Of a DNA stretch of 64,000 bases, positions 52,078-60,548 are shown one piece after another. A program made the position numbers and the translations under genes. Source of the stretch: Oceanibacterium hippocampi (GTDB taxonomy: Bacteria; Pseudomonadota; Alphaproteobacteria; Sneathiellales; Sneathiellaceae). The stretch lies in assembly GCF_900172325.1 (NCBI RefSeq), contig NZ_FWFR01000002.1, positions 868,001 to 932,000 on the forward strand. Reading direction: 5' to 3'. The notes under the pieces were generated by a model, which ran no database searches, had not been told where the DNA came from, and worked only from the letters and a program-made list of their open reading frames with translations. Position 1 is the first letter of the stretch. Every line of letters begins with the position of its first letter.

Positions 52078-53049
52078 TCAGCTGCGCCCGACACGCGGGT
52101 CGATGGACCGCACGGCGAGATCGGTGATCAGGTTGGCCAGCACGACCATGATCGAGGACACGAAGAAGATGCCGAGGATGAGGTTGTAGTCACGCTGCAT
52201 CAGTGCATCGAACGCCAGCCGGCCAATGCCGGGCCAGGCGAACACCGATTCCACGATTACCGCCCCACCGAGAAGCTGGCCGACCTGCAGGCCTGCCATG
52301 GTGACGACCGGGATGACGGAGTTTCGCAGGACGTGCCGGCGGAGCACCTGTCGTTCGGACAAGCCCTTCGCACGGGCGCTGCGGACGAAGTCGCGACCGA
52401 GCACCTCGACCGTGGCCGAACGGCCGAGCCGGACATAGACCGCGAAATAGAACAGCGCGAGGGTCATGACCGGCAGGACGAGATGGTGCAACGCGTCCAG
52501 GACGGCCGCGAATCCGGATTTCGGGATCAGGCCCGACATGCCGAAGGGCGGCAGGATGCCGGCATGAACGGACAGGAGCAGGACCAGCAGGAGACCGACC
52601 CAGAAGACCGGTGTCGCGTAACACAGCATGGCGAAAGCGCTGATCACCGTGTCCTGCCATGTCCCGGCCCGTCTGGCGGCCTGGATGCCGAGCAGGGTTC
52701 CGATGATGATGGCCAGTACCAGGGCGGTCGAGGTCAGCAGCAAGGTTGCGGGTATCCGTTCGCCGATGATGTCCGCGACATCCCGTTGCATCCGGTAACT
52801 GACACCCAGGTCAAAGGTCGCGAGATTGCGCAGGTAGGTTGCAGCCTGCAGCCAGAGCGGCTGGTCGAGCCCGTAGCTCTTTCGAATTTCCTCGATGTAG
52901 CGGGCATCGGAGGCGCCCGTCTCCCCGGCCAGGACCGAAGCGGGGTCGCCCGGCGCCAGCCGGATCAGGAAGAAATTGAGGAGCCCGATTGCCACGAGCA
53001 CGAGAAGTGCCCGTGGCAACCATGCTGCGAACGCGTATACGAACCGCAT
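52078..53049 (-). CDS. Dipeptide-type ABC transporter permease (DppB-like)
   Basis: A 323-residue membrane protein with the DppB N-terminus (LLVLVAIGLLNFFLIRLAPG, then DPAS), six predicted transmembrane helices and the coupling segment RSARAKGLSERQVLRRHVLR. It starts nine bases after the binding-protein stop. Confidence 0.92.
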   Translation of the reverse strand: MRFVYAFAAWLPRALLVLVAIGLLNFFLIRLAPGDPASVLAGETGASDARYIEEIRKSYGLDQPLWLQAATYLRNLATFDLGVSYRMQRDVADIIGERIPATLLLTSTALVLAIIIGTLLGIQAARRAGTWQDTVISAFAMLCYATPVFWVGLLLVLLLSVHAGILPPFGMSGLIPKSGFAAVLDALHHLVLPVMTLALFYFAVYVRLGRSATVEVLGRDFVRSARAKGLSERQVLRRHVLRNSVIPVVTMAGLQVGQLLGGAVIVESVFAWPGIGRLAFDALMQRDYNLILGIFFVSSIMVVLANLITDLAVRSIDPRVGRS

Positions 53050-53058
53050 CGTTCAGCC

Positions 53059-54627
53059 TTATTCGGCGAGCCACGCATCCGCGAAGCTGCTGTTGGGTCC
53101 GGACGCGCCGGTAACGACGTTGTGCAGTTTCTTGTTGTAGACGGTCGGCCACACCAGCTCGACCAGCCACAGAACAGCCGCATCATCGACGAGGATCTTC
53201 TGTACCTGCGAGTACAGTTGCTTGCGTTCCTCCTCGTCAACCGACACCGCGGCCTTGTTGAACAGCGCGTCGACCTCCGGATTGGCGTAACCGGCGTGAT
53301 TGGTGAACAGGACGCCCTGCTTCCGGTTGTCCGAGAGGAAGGTACGCGAAACGCCGAGGGCGGGATCGCCCATGGTCGTCAGGAAGTACATCGTCATCTC
53401 GAAGTCCCAGTTCCGGGTCCTGGTTGCCCAGCCGGCCGGATCGGACGGCTCGAGAATGACCTCGATGCCCACCTTGCGCAGCGCCTGCCGGGTATACTCG
53501 GCAGAGCGGTTCCACATTTCGCCATACGGCAGGCCGAGGAGCTTGATGGTCGTCCGCTTGCCGTCCGCATCGGGCTTCAGGCCCATCTCGTCGAGCAGCG
53601 CTTCCGCTTTCTTCAGGTCCTGCCGATAGGCGGGAACATCCGGCTCGTAGAACGGCGAGGCCGAATGGACCGGCCCGGTGGCCACCTTTGCATATCCCTG
53701 GAAGATAACGTCCCGGAAATAGTTCTGGTCCAGGGCGTACATCATCGCCTGGCGGAAACGCTTGTCGCTGAAGGGTTCCTTGCGCAGGTTCATCTCGATC
53801 CAGACGATCGGCGAACCCCATTCCCAGCCCTTGGTCGTCACGTCCAGGTGCGGCAGCTTTGAAAGCCGGTCGACATCGAAAAGCTCGAGGTCGTTCTGGG
53901 TCGCGATGTGCATCTGTCCGGTTTCAAGCGCCAGCGCGCGGGACGCCGCGTCGGGCACGAAGCGGTAGTAGATGTCATCCAGGTAGGGCAGCCCGTCGCG
54001 CCAGTAGTCGTCGTTGCGCGCAAGGTGGATGTATTCGCCGCGCTTCCACTCATCGAACTTGAACGGCCCCGTTCCGATCGGCGCGAGGTTGTTCGGATTC
54101 TTGCGGAAATCGGTGCCCTTGTAGAGATGCTCCGGAACGATCAGGCAGCACAGGTCGAAGCTGCGGATCAACGGCGCGAAGGGCTCCTTGAGTTCGAAAA
54201 CGACGGTGTGGTCGTCGAGCTTGCTGACCTGCGCCCGCTCGAAAACGGCACGGGCGCGCGGATGCACCTCGATCAGGTAATCGCCATAGGTGAAAACCAC
54301 GTCATCGGCCGTGAACGCCTCGCCGTCGTGCCAGCGGACGTTCTCGCGCAGCTTGAAGGTGTATTTGAGGCCGTCCGGCGAGATTTCCCACGATTCCGCG
54401 AGATTGGGATGCGGATTCAGATTGAAGTCATAGGTCAGAAGGCTTTCGAAGATCTTGGTCGTCGGCAGAAGGGCGGACGATTGTGTGTAGATCCCGGTCA
54501 TGATGCCCGGAGGCTCTGGCCAGAGGACCGACTGAAGCGTGCCGCCCCGCCGCGGCGCCTCCTCCGCCATCGCCAGTGACGCCATGCCCATGAAGATGGC
54601 CAAGGCAAAACTCATCAGACTCTTCAT
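53059..54627 (-). CDS. Dipeptide-type ABC transporter substrate-binding protein
   Basis: A 522-residue periplasmic protein of the SBP_bac_5 (DppA/OppA/NikA) family, with a signal peptide of about 21 residues (KSLMSFALAIFMGMASLAMA). The fold signature is ESLLTYDFNLNPHPNLAESW, then EISPDGLKYTFKLRENVRWH, and SDKRFRQAMMYALDQNYF lies in the second lobe. Members bind peptides, opines, nickel or glycosides. The enzymes in the operon (amidase, sugar-acid dehydratase, aldehyde dehydrogenases) point to an amide- or opine-like ligand. It is the first gene of the operon and diverges from the MocR gene. Confidence 0.92.
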   Translation of the reverse strand: MKSLMSFALAIFMGMASLAMAEEAPRRGGTLQSVLWPEPPGIMTGIYTQSSALLPTTKIFESLLTYDFNLNPHPNLAESWEISPDGLKYTFKLRENVRWHDGEAFTADDVVFTYGDYLIEVHPRARAVFERAQVSKLDDHTVVFELKEPFAPLIRSFDLCCLIVPEHLYKGTDFRKNPNNLAPIGTGPFKFDEWKRGEYIHLARNDDYWRDGLPYLDDIYYRFVPDAASRALALETGQMHIATQNDLELFDVDRLSKLPHLDVTTKGWEWGSPIVWIEMNLRKEPFSDKRFRQAMMYALDQNYFRDVIFQGYAKVATGPVHSASPFYEPDVPAYRQDLKKAEALLDEMGLKPDADGKRTTIKLLGLPYGEMWNRSAEYTRQALRKVGIEVILEPSDPAGWATRTRNWDFEMTMYFLTTMGDPALGVSRTFLSDNRKQGVLFTNHAGYANPEVDALFNKAAVSVDEEERKQLYSQVQKILVDDAAVLWLVELVWPTVYNKKLHNVVTGASGPNSSFADAWLAE

Positions 54628-54704
54628 CGCCGTACCCCCTGTCGCGTTTATCCGGTTTCCGTATCAGCCCGTGAAGCTAGACATTCAAGCGTTACGGTGA
54701 CAAG

Positions 54705-54719
54705 TTGCACTTTCTGCAA
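54705..54719. promoter_or_regulatory. Perfect palindrome between ABC operon and MocR gene
   Basis: TTGCA-CTTTC-TGCAA is a perfect 5-bp inverted repeat with a 5-base centre. It lies in the 110-bp divergent intergenic region, 19 bases before the MocR start codon. The size suits a winged-HTH dimer, so it is a good candidate operator for the MocR protein controlling both directions. Confidence 0.5.
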
Positions 54720-54737
54720 TATCGATGGGTACAGTTG

Positions 54738-56240
54738 ATGCACCGGATCGCGAAGGATCTCCCCGTTTCCGTCGCTGCGGCGATCGGTCGCGACGAACCG
54801 CCGATGTACCAGCAGCTCTATCGGCGCATCCGTGAGGGTATCGTCGCGGGCGAGATGCGCGCCGGCCAGCGGTTGCCCTCGATCAGGGTACTGGCCGCCC
54901 AGATGGGGATCGCCCGGAACACCGTGTTGCTGGCCTATGAACAGCTCTTGGCGGAAGGTTGCGTCGAATCGCGACAGGGGTCGGGACATTTCGTCGCCGA
55001 CGTCGTACCGACCGACCAGGCCGTCCGGGTGTCGGAGGACAATCCGGAACGTACGGTCTCGCAGCGACGAGTCTATCGTGACTTCGAGTTCCTCCACCCG
55101 CAATTCCGGACGGCCATACCCGTTCGCCCGTTCCGCGCCAACCTTCCGTCTCTCGATCCCGAGCATCTGAAGGCCTGGACAAGGCTGCATATCAAGGTGC
55201 TGCGCGACGCCGGCCGGACGAATACCCAGGCCCGGCTGATGGGCGAAACCGACGCCATCGGCGAACTGCGCCTGAGACAGGCGATAGCCGATCACATTTC
55301 GCTGTCGAGGGGCGTACGCTGCTCGGCCGACCAGGTGATCATCACCGCGGGCGCGCAGCACGCGATGGATATCCTGATGCGCGTGCTGGCCCGGCCGGGC
55401 GACCAGGCGTGGATCGAGGATCCCTGCTTTCTCGGGTCCCTGGCAGCCCTGCAGAGCGCGGGCGTGTCGCTGGTCCCGGTGCCGGTCGACAGCGAGGGGC
55501 TCGACGTGGCGGAAGCCCGCAGACGCGCGCCGGACGCAAGTCTCGCGATCGTCTGCCCGTCCAAGCAGTATCCGCTTGGCCACGTCATGTCGATGCAGCG
55601 GCGCCTGGCGGTCATCGAATGGGCAAACCAGACGGGCGCATGGATCCTCGAGGACGATTACGACAGCGAGTACCGTTTCGTCGGAAAACCCATCCCCTCG
55701 TTACAGGGGCTGGATGGCGGCAATCGCGTCATCTATGTCGGCACCTTCAGCAAGGTGCTGTTCCCTGCCCTGCGGATCGGCTTCATTGTCCCGCCACCGG
55801 AACTCGTCGACCCGATCGTCGCCGTACGGGCGATTTCCGGCCGGCATGGCAGTGCGATCGAACAGCAGGTTCTGGCCCGGTTCATCACCGAAGGCCATCT
55901 CGGGCGCCATATCCGGCGCATGCGGCGCCTCTACAGGACCCGGATGGAGGCTCTCCTGCACCATTCGAAACGCGAACTCGACGGCCTCCTCCGCGTCGAA
56001 GCGGCCGATTCCGGCTTGCAGACAATCGGCTGGCTCAACGAGGACGTGGACGACGAGGTTTTCTACAGGGCAGCCTCGAACCGGGGTATCGAACTGGCCA
56101 ACCTCTCCCGCTATTGCATTGAAAGCAGGCGTCCGCCCGGTGTGGTCATGGGATTCGGCGCCTTCTCGGAAGAGCAGATCGCGCATTCGGTGCGCGAAAC
56201 CGCCGCGCTGTTCGGCGAAGACGGAAAGCCCTTGCCGTAG
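54738..56240 (+). CDS. MocR-family regulator (GntR HTH fused to aminotransferase-like domain)
   Basis: A 500-residue fusion. Residues about 20-90 form a GntR winged HTH (RLPSIRVLAAQMGIARNTVL). Residues about 140-490 form a fold-I PLP aminotransferase domain with LEDDYDSEYRF and the PLP Lys339 in VGTFSKVLFPALRIGF. MocR proteins use PLP to sense amino compounds and switch adjacent operons. Start is the ATG at 54738; a TTG at 54705 in the same frame would place the operator-like palindrome inside the gene. Divergence from the nine-gene ABC operon makes that operon its probable target and an amine or amino acid the probable inducer. Confidence 0.92.
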   Translation: MHRIAKDLPVSVAAAIGRDEPPMYQQLYRRIREGIVAGEMRAGQRLPSIRVLAAQMGIARNTVLLAYEQLLAEGCVESRQGSGHFVADVVPTDQAVRVSEDNPERTVSQRRVYRDFEFLHPQFRTAIPVRPFRANLPSLDPEHLKAWTRLHIKVLRDAGRTNTQARLMGETDAIGELRLRQAIADHISLSRGVRCSADQVIITAGAQHAMDILMRVLARPGDQAWIEDPCFLGSLAALQSAGVSLVPVPVDSEGLDVAEARRRAPDASLAIVCPSKQYPLGHVMSMQRRLAVIEWANQTGAWILEDDYDSEYRFVGKPIPSLQGLDGGNRVIYVGTFSKVLFPALRIGFIVPPPELVDPIVAVRAISGRHGSAIEQQVLARFITEGHLGRHIRRMRRLYRTRMEALLHHSKRELDGLLRVEAADSGLQTIGWLNEDVDDEVFYRAASNRGIELANLSRYCIESRRPPGVVMGFGAFSEEQIAHSVRETAALFGEDGKPLP

Positions 56241-56248
56241 CTCGAGGG

Positions 56249-56290
56249 ACGGCAGTAGTCGGCCGCAAACGCCGGCTCGATTGCTGCCGT
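56249..56290. terminator. Possible bidirectional terminator between convergent genes
   Basis: ACGGCAG / CTGCCGT (7 bp, perfect) encloses an inner stem CGGC / GCCG in the 143-bp gap between the convergent MocR and PaaK-like genes. It begins eight bases after the MocR stop and is followed by TAGAAAAG rather than a clean T-run. Convergent placement supports a terminator role. Confidence 0.4.
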
Positions 56291-56383
56291 TAGAAAAGGA
56301 GCGTGACTGGCCCCACGCCCCCTGAGAAACGAATTGCAAAGAAACCGCCGAAATGCGCGGCACAGCCCTACGCGCGTCCCGAA

Positions 56384-57745
56384 CTATTCGCCCGACACAT
56401 CCTCCACAATTCTCGCCTTCGTGCCAGGTGGATCCTGCAACGCGCCCTTTTCCAGGGGTTCAACCTTTGCCCTGATATTGAGTCGTGCCTTCAGGGCCGT
56501 TTCAATCTGGCGCGCCGCCGCTTGGAAGTCGCCCGTCACTTCGACTTTCAAATGAAGAGGCTGCGCAGTGGAGTGCCCCTTGAAATTCTTCACTATCCGG
56601 AATTTGCCGGTCGCCACGGGCGACAGGGAATTGAGAACATCCTTCAGGGCGCTCGGGTATACGTTGATGCCCCGGACGATGAACATGTCGTCGGTTCGTC
56701 CGAGCACGCGGATCTGAGGAGACGTGCGCCCGCACGGGCAGTCCTCGCCAACCACCTCGATCAAGTCATATGATCTGAAGCGCAATAACGGCGTCGCTTC
56801 CCGTCCGAGCGCGGAATAGACAAGTTCACCGATCGCCCCGCTTGTCAGCGGTATCGGTTGCAGCGTTCCCGGGTCGACAAGTTCCGGGTGAATAAAGCCC
56901 TGACCTGTAAAATGCATACCTTGCCCGAACCGGCATTCGGCCCAGAAACCGTTCGCCAGGTCCGAGAGTCCGTACATTTCCCTTACGCTCGCGCCCCATA
57001 GGGTTTCGAGTTTGGCGCGCGTAGCGGGCACACCGCCGCCTATCTCGCTACCAACGACGATCCGTTCTATCGAAAGGTCCGAAGCTTGACCGCCCCCACT
57101 GGAGTTGCAGAACTCACCCAGATACTCAAGAAAGCTAGGCGCGCCGAAAACAGCTGCCGGCCGTTGCGCCCGAATGATCTGGATAATTCGCTCCGCGCCG
57201 CTCTCCGCCCCGACCGGAAGGAGTGACATCCCCATATAGGCAACTGCCTGGCACATCGGGAGGCCCCCAACGAACCCCTTGCTCATGGCGAAAGCGTGCA
57301 AGACAAGATTCCGCGGCCGAAAACCGGCTGCGTAGAAGCAGCGGGCTTGCATTTCCGAAACACTCTCGAGGTCGCGTTCGGTGTAGGCCATATAGGATGG
57401 CACGCCGGTTGTGCCTGAAGAGACCTGGCGCTGAACGACCGTATCCAACGGAGCCGCACAATGCTCGCCAAGCGGCGGCGAACTGGCCAGACTGTCCCGG
57501 ATCTCCGCCTTGTCGGTAAAGGGAAACTCGGCCAGTTCTTCTAGGCTTTTCAGCGGACCCGCCCGCCGCCCGACTTCCTCGAACTTCCGACGATAGAACG
57601 GCGATTGTCTCGCAAGATAACTCAGCTGCTCGTTCAGTCTGTTCAGATGAAGTCGGTCAAGCTCGGTCGACCCGACCAGTTCCCATTTGCTCCAAACGTC
57701 TCCGTCCATGGGCTCACGATTTGCATAACCGCCAACGTCACTCAT
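56384..57745 (-). CDS. Phenylacetate-CoA ligase-family (PaaK-like) adenylate-forming enzyme
   Basis: A 453-residue AMP-binding protein. The phosphate loop is SSGTTGVPSYMAYTERD, the adenine-site region YGLSDLANGFWAEC, and the C-terminal hinge VLGRTDDMFIVRGINVYPSA. This is the PaaK layout, which activates aromatic or other carboxylic acids to CoA thioesters. I start at the ATG at 57743-57745 (MSDVGGYANREP), which overlaps the enoyl-CoA hydratase stop by eight bases; ATG 57763 is an alternative. GC content is lower than in upstream genes. With the hydratase and TRAP genes it suggests import, CoA activation and beta-oxidation-like breakdown of an acid. Confidence 0.87.
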   Translation of the reverse strand: MSDVGGYANREPMDGDVWSKWELVGSTELDRLHLNRLNEQLSYLARQSPFYRRKFEEVGRRAGPLKSLEELAEFPFTDKAEIRDSLASSPPLGEHCAAPLDTVVQRQVSSGTTGVPSYMAYTERDLESVSEMQARCFYAAGFRPRNLVLHAFAMSKGFVGGLPMCQAVAYMGMSLLPVGAESGAERIIQIIRAQRPAAVFGAPSFLEYLGEFCNSSGGGQASDLSIERIVVGSEIGGGVPATRAKLETLWGASVREMYGLSDLANGFWAECRFGQGMHFTGQGFIHPELVDPGTLQPIPLTSGAIGELVYSALGREATPLLRFRSYDLIEVVGEDCPCGRTSPQIRVLGRTDDMFIVRGINVYPSALKDVLNSLSPVATGKFRIVKNFKGHSTAQPLHLKVEVTGDFQAAARQIETALKARLNIRAKVEPLEKGALQDPPGTKARIVEDVSGE

Positions 57746-58514
57746 GCCCACGTCCACTCGCATGCCGCTGTGAGAACGCAATCGATGCCTTACCCACGGA
57801 TTCCGAGCCGACGGAAACGATCTGACAGGTCGGATCGAGCGCCGGGAATACACTGTTCGCAGCCTCCTTGACCCACCCCCTTGCGGTGGTATCGGTGGCA
57901 CGCAGGCGCGCAACAAGACTGGCGACTTGGATATCCAGTTCTTCCATCGAAGGAACGCACTTGTAGATCAAACCGATGGCTTCCGCTCGCTCCGCCGTAA
58001 CCGCCTCGCCGGTCAAGAGAATTTCCTTGGTCTTCGACATGCCGATCTTGAACGGGAGCCGACTGGCCGCGTAGGGATCGGCTATTCCGGAACATGGCTC
58101 GGGAAAGCGGATCGTCGCGCTTTGCACAGCGATCGCGAAGTCCGCGAAAACGGCAATAATGCCGCCGGCGCCATGCGCCAGACCGTTGATCCGGGCGATA
58201 ACGGTCTTGCTCATCTTCTCGATCTGCGTGAATGCATTCATCGTGGCATGCGTGAACAAGTACCCGACGCGGGCGCGGCGCTTCGGATCCTGATACATCG
58301 CGGCGAGATCTTTCAGGTCTCCACCAGAACTGAATGCCCGTTCCCTGCTTCCCGTTATGACCACGATCTCGACGGCTTCGTCCTGCTCCGCCTGGACGAG
58401 CGACCAGAACAAATCCTCATACAATTCAATGGAGAAGGCGTTCAGTCTTTCTGGTCGATCGAGCGTGATACGGGCCACACCGTCTTCGACTTCGTACTTC
58501 AGATATCGATTCAT
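57738..58514 (-). CDS. Enoyl-CoA hydratase/isomerase-family (crotonase) protein
   Basis: A 258-residue crotonase-fold protein: ITLDRPERLNAFSIEL, the oxyanion-hole segments AFSSGGDLKDL near residue 62 and INGLAHGAGGIIAVFADFAI near 108. The usual catalytic Glu region reads FPEPCSGIADPYAASRLPFK, with a Pro/Cys-rich variation, so hydratase activity is likely but another crotonase reaction is possible. ATG at 58512-58514 with AGAAGG upstream. It overlaps the CoA ligase gene and the end of the TRAP permease reading frame region is 15 bases away. Confidence 0.86.
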   Translation of the reverse strand: MNRYLKYEVEDGVARITLDRPERLNAFSIELYEDLFWSLVQAEQDEAVEIVVITGSRERAFSSGGDLKDLAAMYQDPKRRARVGYLFTHATMNAFTQIEKMSKTVIARINGLAHGAGGIIAVFADFAIAVQSATIRFPEPCSGIADPYAASRLPFKIGMSKTKEILLTGEAVTAERAEAIGLIYKCVPSMEELDIQVASLVARLRATDTTARGWVKEAANSVFPALDPTCQIVSVGSESVGKASIAFSQRHASGRGHE

Positions 58515-58528
58515 TCCGACAACCTTCT

Positions 58529-59839
58529 TTAGAACATTTTGCTTGGGAGCCAAGTCGACAGTACCGGAAAGTAAATGATCGCAAACAGTATCATCAACTC
58601 CAATACAATAAACGGAATCACGCCTCTAACGATGTCCGTATAACCGACCTTTCCGCCGGTTGAACTCATTACGGCAAATAAATTCATTCCAATCGGTGGG
58701 GTTATTGCAGAAATCTCTGCGAGTTTAATTATAACAATTCCAAACCATATTAAATTTATATCAAGATGAATCGCAATCGGCATCAAGAAGGGAAGAGTGA
58801 GCAACATCATGGATACTGTATCAACCACCATTCCCAGAATAATATATAGAATTGATACAATGATGATAAAGCCTATGGGCCCTATTTCCATGGCAATTAT
58901 TGAACTTCCAATATAGTCGACCATCCCTGTCACAACGATAAATCTCGAAAATATCAGTCCACCAATAAGAATCGCGAATATGATGCAACTCACGGAAGCC
59001 GCCTCGGCCAACGATTGCCCGAACCAACCGGTCAATCGCCCCCGGAAGCGCCACAATGCGATCCCAGCAGCGCCGAAAGCCCCCACGGCTCCAGCGGCAG
59101 AAGGGGCAAAGAAACCCGCATAAATCCCGCCAAGGACGATCACGACCAGAAGCAGGACCCCCCAAACTCCTTTGGCTGCCTGAATCTTTTCGCGGAACGG
59201 AACTTGTTCACCAAGCTGCGGCGCAAGCTCGGGGCGCAGTCGAACGAGCACCAGCGTTCCGAAAGAGAACGCCGCGATGCTCAAGAGGCCCGGGAACACC
59301 CCTGCGAGGAAGAGTTGCCCCACGGATTGTTCTGCGACGATGGCGTATACCACCATCACGATCGACGGAGGGATCATCGCTGCGAACGTGCCCGATGCGG
59401 CGATCGAACCAACGGAGAGGCGCTTCGAATAACCCAGACGCAGCATTTCCGGAAATGCGAGTCGCGTGAACACGACGGAATTCACGACCGTCGATCCGGA
59501 GACCGCGGCAAAAACGCCGGACGCGCATATCACCGCCAGGTACATGCTGCCCCGCAACCGCCGTAGCCACAGGTCTGCGGCGTGGAACAGCTGGGTCGTG
59601 ATACCCGAGCGTTGCGCGAAGACACCCATGAGGATGAACAGGGGCAACACCGCATAGCCGTAGTTGCCGGTAATGGCGAAGGGCAGGCTGCGCAACTGCC
59701 CGAATGTGAAGGCCTCGCCGAAGCCAAGCCACATTCCGGCAATCCCGGTCAGGCCCATGGCCACGGCGACGGGAACGCCGATAACCAGCATGGCAATCAA
59801 TCCGCCCAGGCAACCCAGGCCAAGAACTATCGGGTCCAT
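58529..59839 (-). CDS. TRAP transporter large permease (DctM family)
   Basis: A 436-residue membrane protein with about 12 hydrophobic segments and the DctM hallmarks SVGSIAASGTFAAMIPPSIV and KLAEISAITPPIGMNLFAVM. The 3' part (about 58550-58970), encoding the last transmembrane helices, is strikingly AT-rich compared with the 5' part, although the protein stays intact. Start ATG 59837-59839; a TTG at 59857 is possible. It works with the small permease and binding protein encoded upstream on the same strand. Confidence 0.92.
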   Translation of the reverse strand: MDPIVLGLGCLGGLIAMLVIGVPVAVAMGLTGIAGMWLGFGEAFTFGQLRSLPFAITGNYGYAVLPLFILMGVFAQRSGITTQLFHAADLWLRRLRGSMYLAVICASGVFAAVSGSTVVNSVVFTRLAFPEMLRLGYSKRLSVGSIAASGTFAAMIPPSIVMVVYAIVAEQSVGQLFLAGVFPGLLSIAAFSFGTLVLVRLRPELAPQLGEQVPFREKIQAAKGVWGVLLLVVIVLGGIYAGFFAPSAAGAVGAFGAAGIALWRFRGRLTGWFGQSLAEAASVSCIIFAILIGGLIFSRFIVVTGMVDYIGSSIIAMEIGPIGFIIIVSILYIILGMVVDTVSMMLLTLPFLMPIAIHLDINLIWFGIVIIKLAEISAITPPIGMNLFAVMSSTGGKVGYTDIVRGVIPFIVLELMILFAIIYFPVLSTWLPSKMF

Positions 59840-59884
59840 ATCGATCCAAACGTCCAACGAGTATCAGTGAGCAACGTCATCGCC

Positions 59885-60382
59885 TTAGCGCCAGCATCTC
59901 GACGCGCTCCGCAGACCATCTCGCGCGGCCTGCACGACAACCATGCTGGCCCCCACGGCCAGCGCGAGGCGTCCAGGCCAGACGGGAAGCCCGATGAGCC
60001 CCTGATATACGGCCGCCTCATCGATGCTCTGCAAGAAGCCGTCCCACCCGAAGACACAGATGCCCAGATAGAAAAGTACGGAACAGAAGTGGGCGACCGT
60101 TTCGGAAACATGGCGAGGACGGGCAGACATCGTCTTGACGATCGCATCGACACGGATATGGCTTCCTTGCGACTGGGCCAGCGCCAGCGCCAGAAAGACA
60201 GAGCCAACCATGATGGTCTCCGTCAACTCATAGGCGCCGGGAACGGGCTTGCCGAGCAATGACGAGCCGAGAACATCGAATGCGCCGATCAGCATCATCG
60301 CCGCCAAACCTGCGCCGGCAACAATCGCCCCCAGCGCGTTCAGTCTGTCGGTGGTTCGCCCCAGATAATTCAGGAAGCCCAT
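59885..60382 (-). CDS. TRAP transporter small permease (DctQ family)
   Basis: A 165-residue protein with four predicted transmembrane segments (about 15-38, 50-70, 90-112 and 130-150) and the family's ELTETIMVGSVFLALALAQS stretch. The loop SQGSHIRVDAIV matches the conserved H-I-x-V/M-D pattern of DctQ. It is encoded 166 bases after the binding protein, the gap holding a strong hairpin. Confidence 0.88.
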   Translation of the reverse strand: MGFLNYLGRTTDRLNALGAIVAGAGLAAMMLIGAFDVLGSSLLGKPVPGAYELTETIMVGSVFLALALAQSQGSHIRVDAIVKTMSARPRHVSETVAHFCSVLFYLGICVFGWDGFLQSIDEAAVYQGLIGLPVWPGRLALAVGASMVVVQAARDGLRSASRCWR

Positions 60383-60495
60383 GTGCAGTTCATCCGCGCT
60401 AGTGAGAAAGTGCCGGAGGAAGTTTGACGCTCATGCCCGGGTCCTGCGGCAGTCACCAGACGGAACGCCGACCGGGCCATGGAACCCCCGGAAAC

Positions 60496-60535
60496 AATTG
60501 CCACCCCGGCGCCGATGGACGCCGAGGCGGCAATT
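60496..60535 (-). terminator. Intercistronic stem-loop between dctP and dctQ
   Basis: AATTGCC / GGCAATT (7 bp, perfect) encloses an inner stem CGGCG / CGCCG, together spanning 40 bases just after the binding-protein stop at 60549. The following minus-strand bases are GTTTCC. This is the position and shape of a processing or attenuation hairpin that raises binding-protein output relative to the permeases. Confidence 0.6.
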
Positions 60536-60548
60536 TGATCCTATGCCC

